Positions 5,819 through 6,463 of a stretch of DNA of 6,463 nt are shown here, piece by piece. The notes under the pieces were generated by a model. It searched no databases, was not told the origin of the DNA, and was given only the letters and a program-made list of their open reading frames with translations. This stretch comes from CAADGN01 sp035443945 (GTDB lineage Bacteria; Planctomycetota; Phycisphaerae; Phycisphaerales; UBA1924): assembly GCA_035443945.1 (NCBI GenBank), contig DAOMNQ010000112.1, positions 1 through 6,463 on the forward strand, in the 5' to 3' direction. The position numbers were made by a program, and so were the translations under genes. How positions within the stretch are numbered: the first letter of the stretch is position 1; every line of letters begins with the position of its first letter.

Positions 5819-6463
5819 TTACCGCCTCGACCGCTTCGGGTCGAACGCCTCGCGAAGCCCCTCGCCCATGAAGTTCAGGGCCAGCAGGGTGACCCCGAGC
5901 AGCAGGCAGGGGAAGAGCAGCAGCCACCAGTTGCTGCGGTACGAGTTCAGTTCGCTCAGGCCCTCCGCGGCGAGGTTCCCCCAACTCGGGAGCGGCGGCT
6001 TGACCCCGATCCCGAGGAAACTCAGGAACGACTCCTGGAGGATCGCCTGCGGCACGGTGAGGGTTGCATAGACGATGATCGGCCCCATCAGGTTCGGCAG
6101 CAGGTGCCTCCAGAAGATCCGCCCGACCGGCGCACCCGCCGCCCGGGCGGCCTCTACGAACGGCTGCGACTTGAGGCTCAGCACCTGCCCGCGGATCACC
6201 CGGGCCATCGTGAGCCAACTCACGCCGCCGATGGCGACGAGCAGGACGACGACGTCGTAGGTCGTGCGCGTGCCGTCTGAGATCTCACGACGGCGAAGGC
6301 TCGGAACCTGCTCGGTCTGCCTGTCGAGATCGGCCCGGAGGTCCGTGTCCTGAGACAGGAGCCGCTCGACCGAGGCCCGGTCCGTCGGCAGCCCGCGCTC
6401 GGCGGCGACGCCCACGGCGCGCTGCCGGTGCCCATGCCGCTGCGCAACGCGCCGACGGCGCTG
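5819..6463 (-). CDS. Upstream OppC/DppC-type ABC permease, C-terminal part (cut by right window edge)
   Basis: The last 214 residues of a second OppC-type channel subunit; the start lies beyond the right edge. Numbering from the edge, a core helix at about 71-87 (VVVLLVAIGGVSWLTMA) is followed by the EAA loop (FVEAARAAGAPVGRIFWRHLLPN, 102-124, with the invariant-type Gly at 110). Two more membrane segments follow, including FLSFLGIGVKPPLPSWG (146-162), and the end is LNFMGEGLREAFDPKRSRR with a TAA stop at 5819-5821. Residues about 17-70, just before the first visible helix, are hydrophilic and charged (for example RASVERLLSQDTDLRADLDR); relatives have only a short extracytoplasmic turn there, so this is another insertion. 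The frame is open to the edge, but its first 16 codons are Arg-rich and may not be in the true frame. It is distinct in sequence from the downstream OppC-type gene, so this is no simple recent copy. Confidence 0.9.
   Translation of the reverse strand, partial: QRRRRVAQRHGHRQRAVGVAAERGLPTDRASVERLLSQDTDLRADLDRQTEQVPSLRRREISDGTRTTYDVVVLLVAIGGVSWLTMARVIRGQVLSLKSQPFVEAARAAGAPVGRIFWRHLLPNLMGPIIVYATLTVPQAILQESFLSFLGIGVKPPLPSWGNLAAEGLSELNSYRSNWWLLLFPCLLLGVTLLALNFMGEGLREAFDPKRSRR

Noticed and set aside
4909..5871. Plus-strand open frame (320 codons) with an apparent VELPLDAGEAALDGVELGL repeat
   Set aside because: The repeat is only the mirror of the coiled-coil tandem repeat in the binding protein; the frame also runs through the spacer and into the upstream permease gene.
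5819..6415. GTG at 6415 as the true start of the upstream permease
   Set aside because: The frame stays open to the window edge and the product would lack the first half of the permease core, so the gene is cut by the window and does not start there.

Overview
The window is a gene-dense, high-GC stretch of a bacterial chromosome or contig. All five supported genes lie on the minus strand and form one run of an oligopeptide/dipeptide-type (Opp/Dpp, peptide/nickel family) ABC importer. The host is probably a high-GC planctomycete, perhaps of the Phycisphaerae. This rests on base composition, the uncleaved N-terminal anchor of the solute-binding protein, and permease wording (for example VSWLTMARVIRGQ) that I associate with that phylum. 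It is recollection and inference, not a database result.

In transcription order (right to left) the layout is: (1) the C-terminal part of an OppC/DppC-type permease, cut by the right edge (5819-6463); (2) a 67-nt spacer with a 12-bp palindrome and the ribosome binding site of the next gene; (3) a family 5 solute-binding protein held by an N-terminal membrane anchor, with a coiled-coil stalk built from a tandem repeat (3778-5751); (4) an OppB/DppB-type permease starting with GTG (2191-3723); (5) an OppC/DppC-type permease one base further on (426-2189); (6) the N-terminal 135 residues of an OppD/DppD-type ATPase, cut by the left edge (1-407). Spacers are 67, 54, 1 and 18 nt. No terminator or internal promoter is evident, so this looks like the middle of one operon. 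A second ATPase (OppF/DppF type) would be expected past the left edge, and an OppB-type partner for the first permease past the right edge.

The genes should work together as follows. The binding protein captures a ligand (a peptide by family default, but not identified) on the outer face of the inner membrane. It hands the ligand to a channel formed by an OppB-type and an OppC-type subunit, and the ATPase(s) power import. Two OppC-type genes around one binding protein suggest duplicated or alternative channels.

The unusual part is architectural. Every membrane component departs from the compact family form. The OppB-type subunit has an approximately 170-residue extracytoplasmic insertion that reads as two amphipathic coiled-coil helices. 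The OppC-type subunit (587 aa) has four extra predicted membrane helices plus a long extracytoplasmic loop. The upstream OppC-type subunit has a charged insertion before a core helix. The binding protein carries its own coiled-coil stalk. I propose, as inference only, that these parts dock a membrane-tethered binding protein onto its channel. I see no RNA gene, CRISPR array, insertion sequence or defence system.
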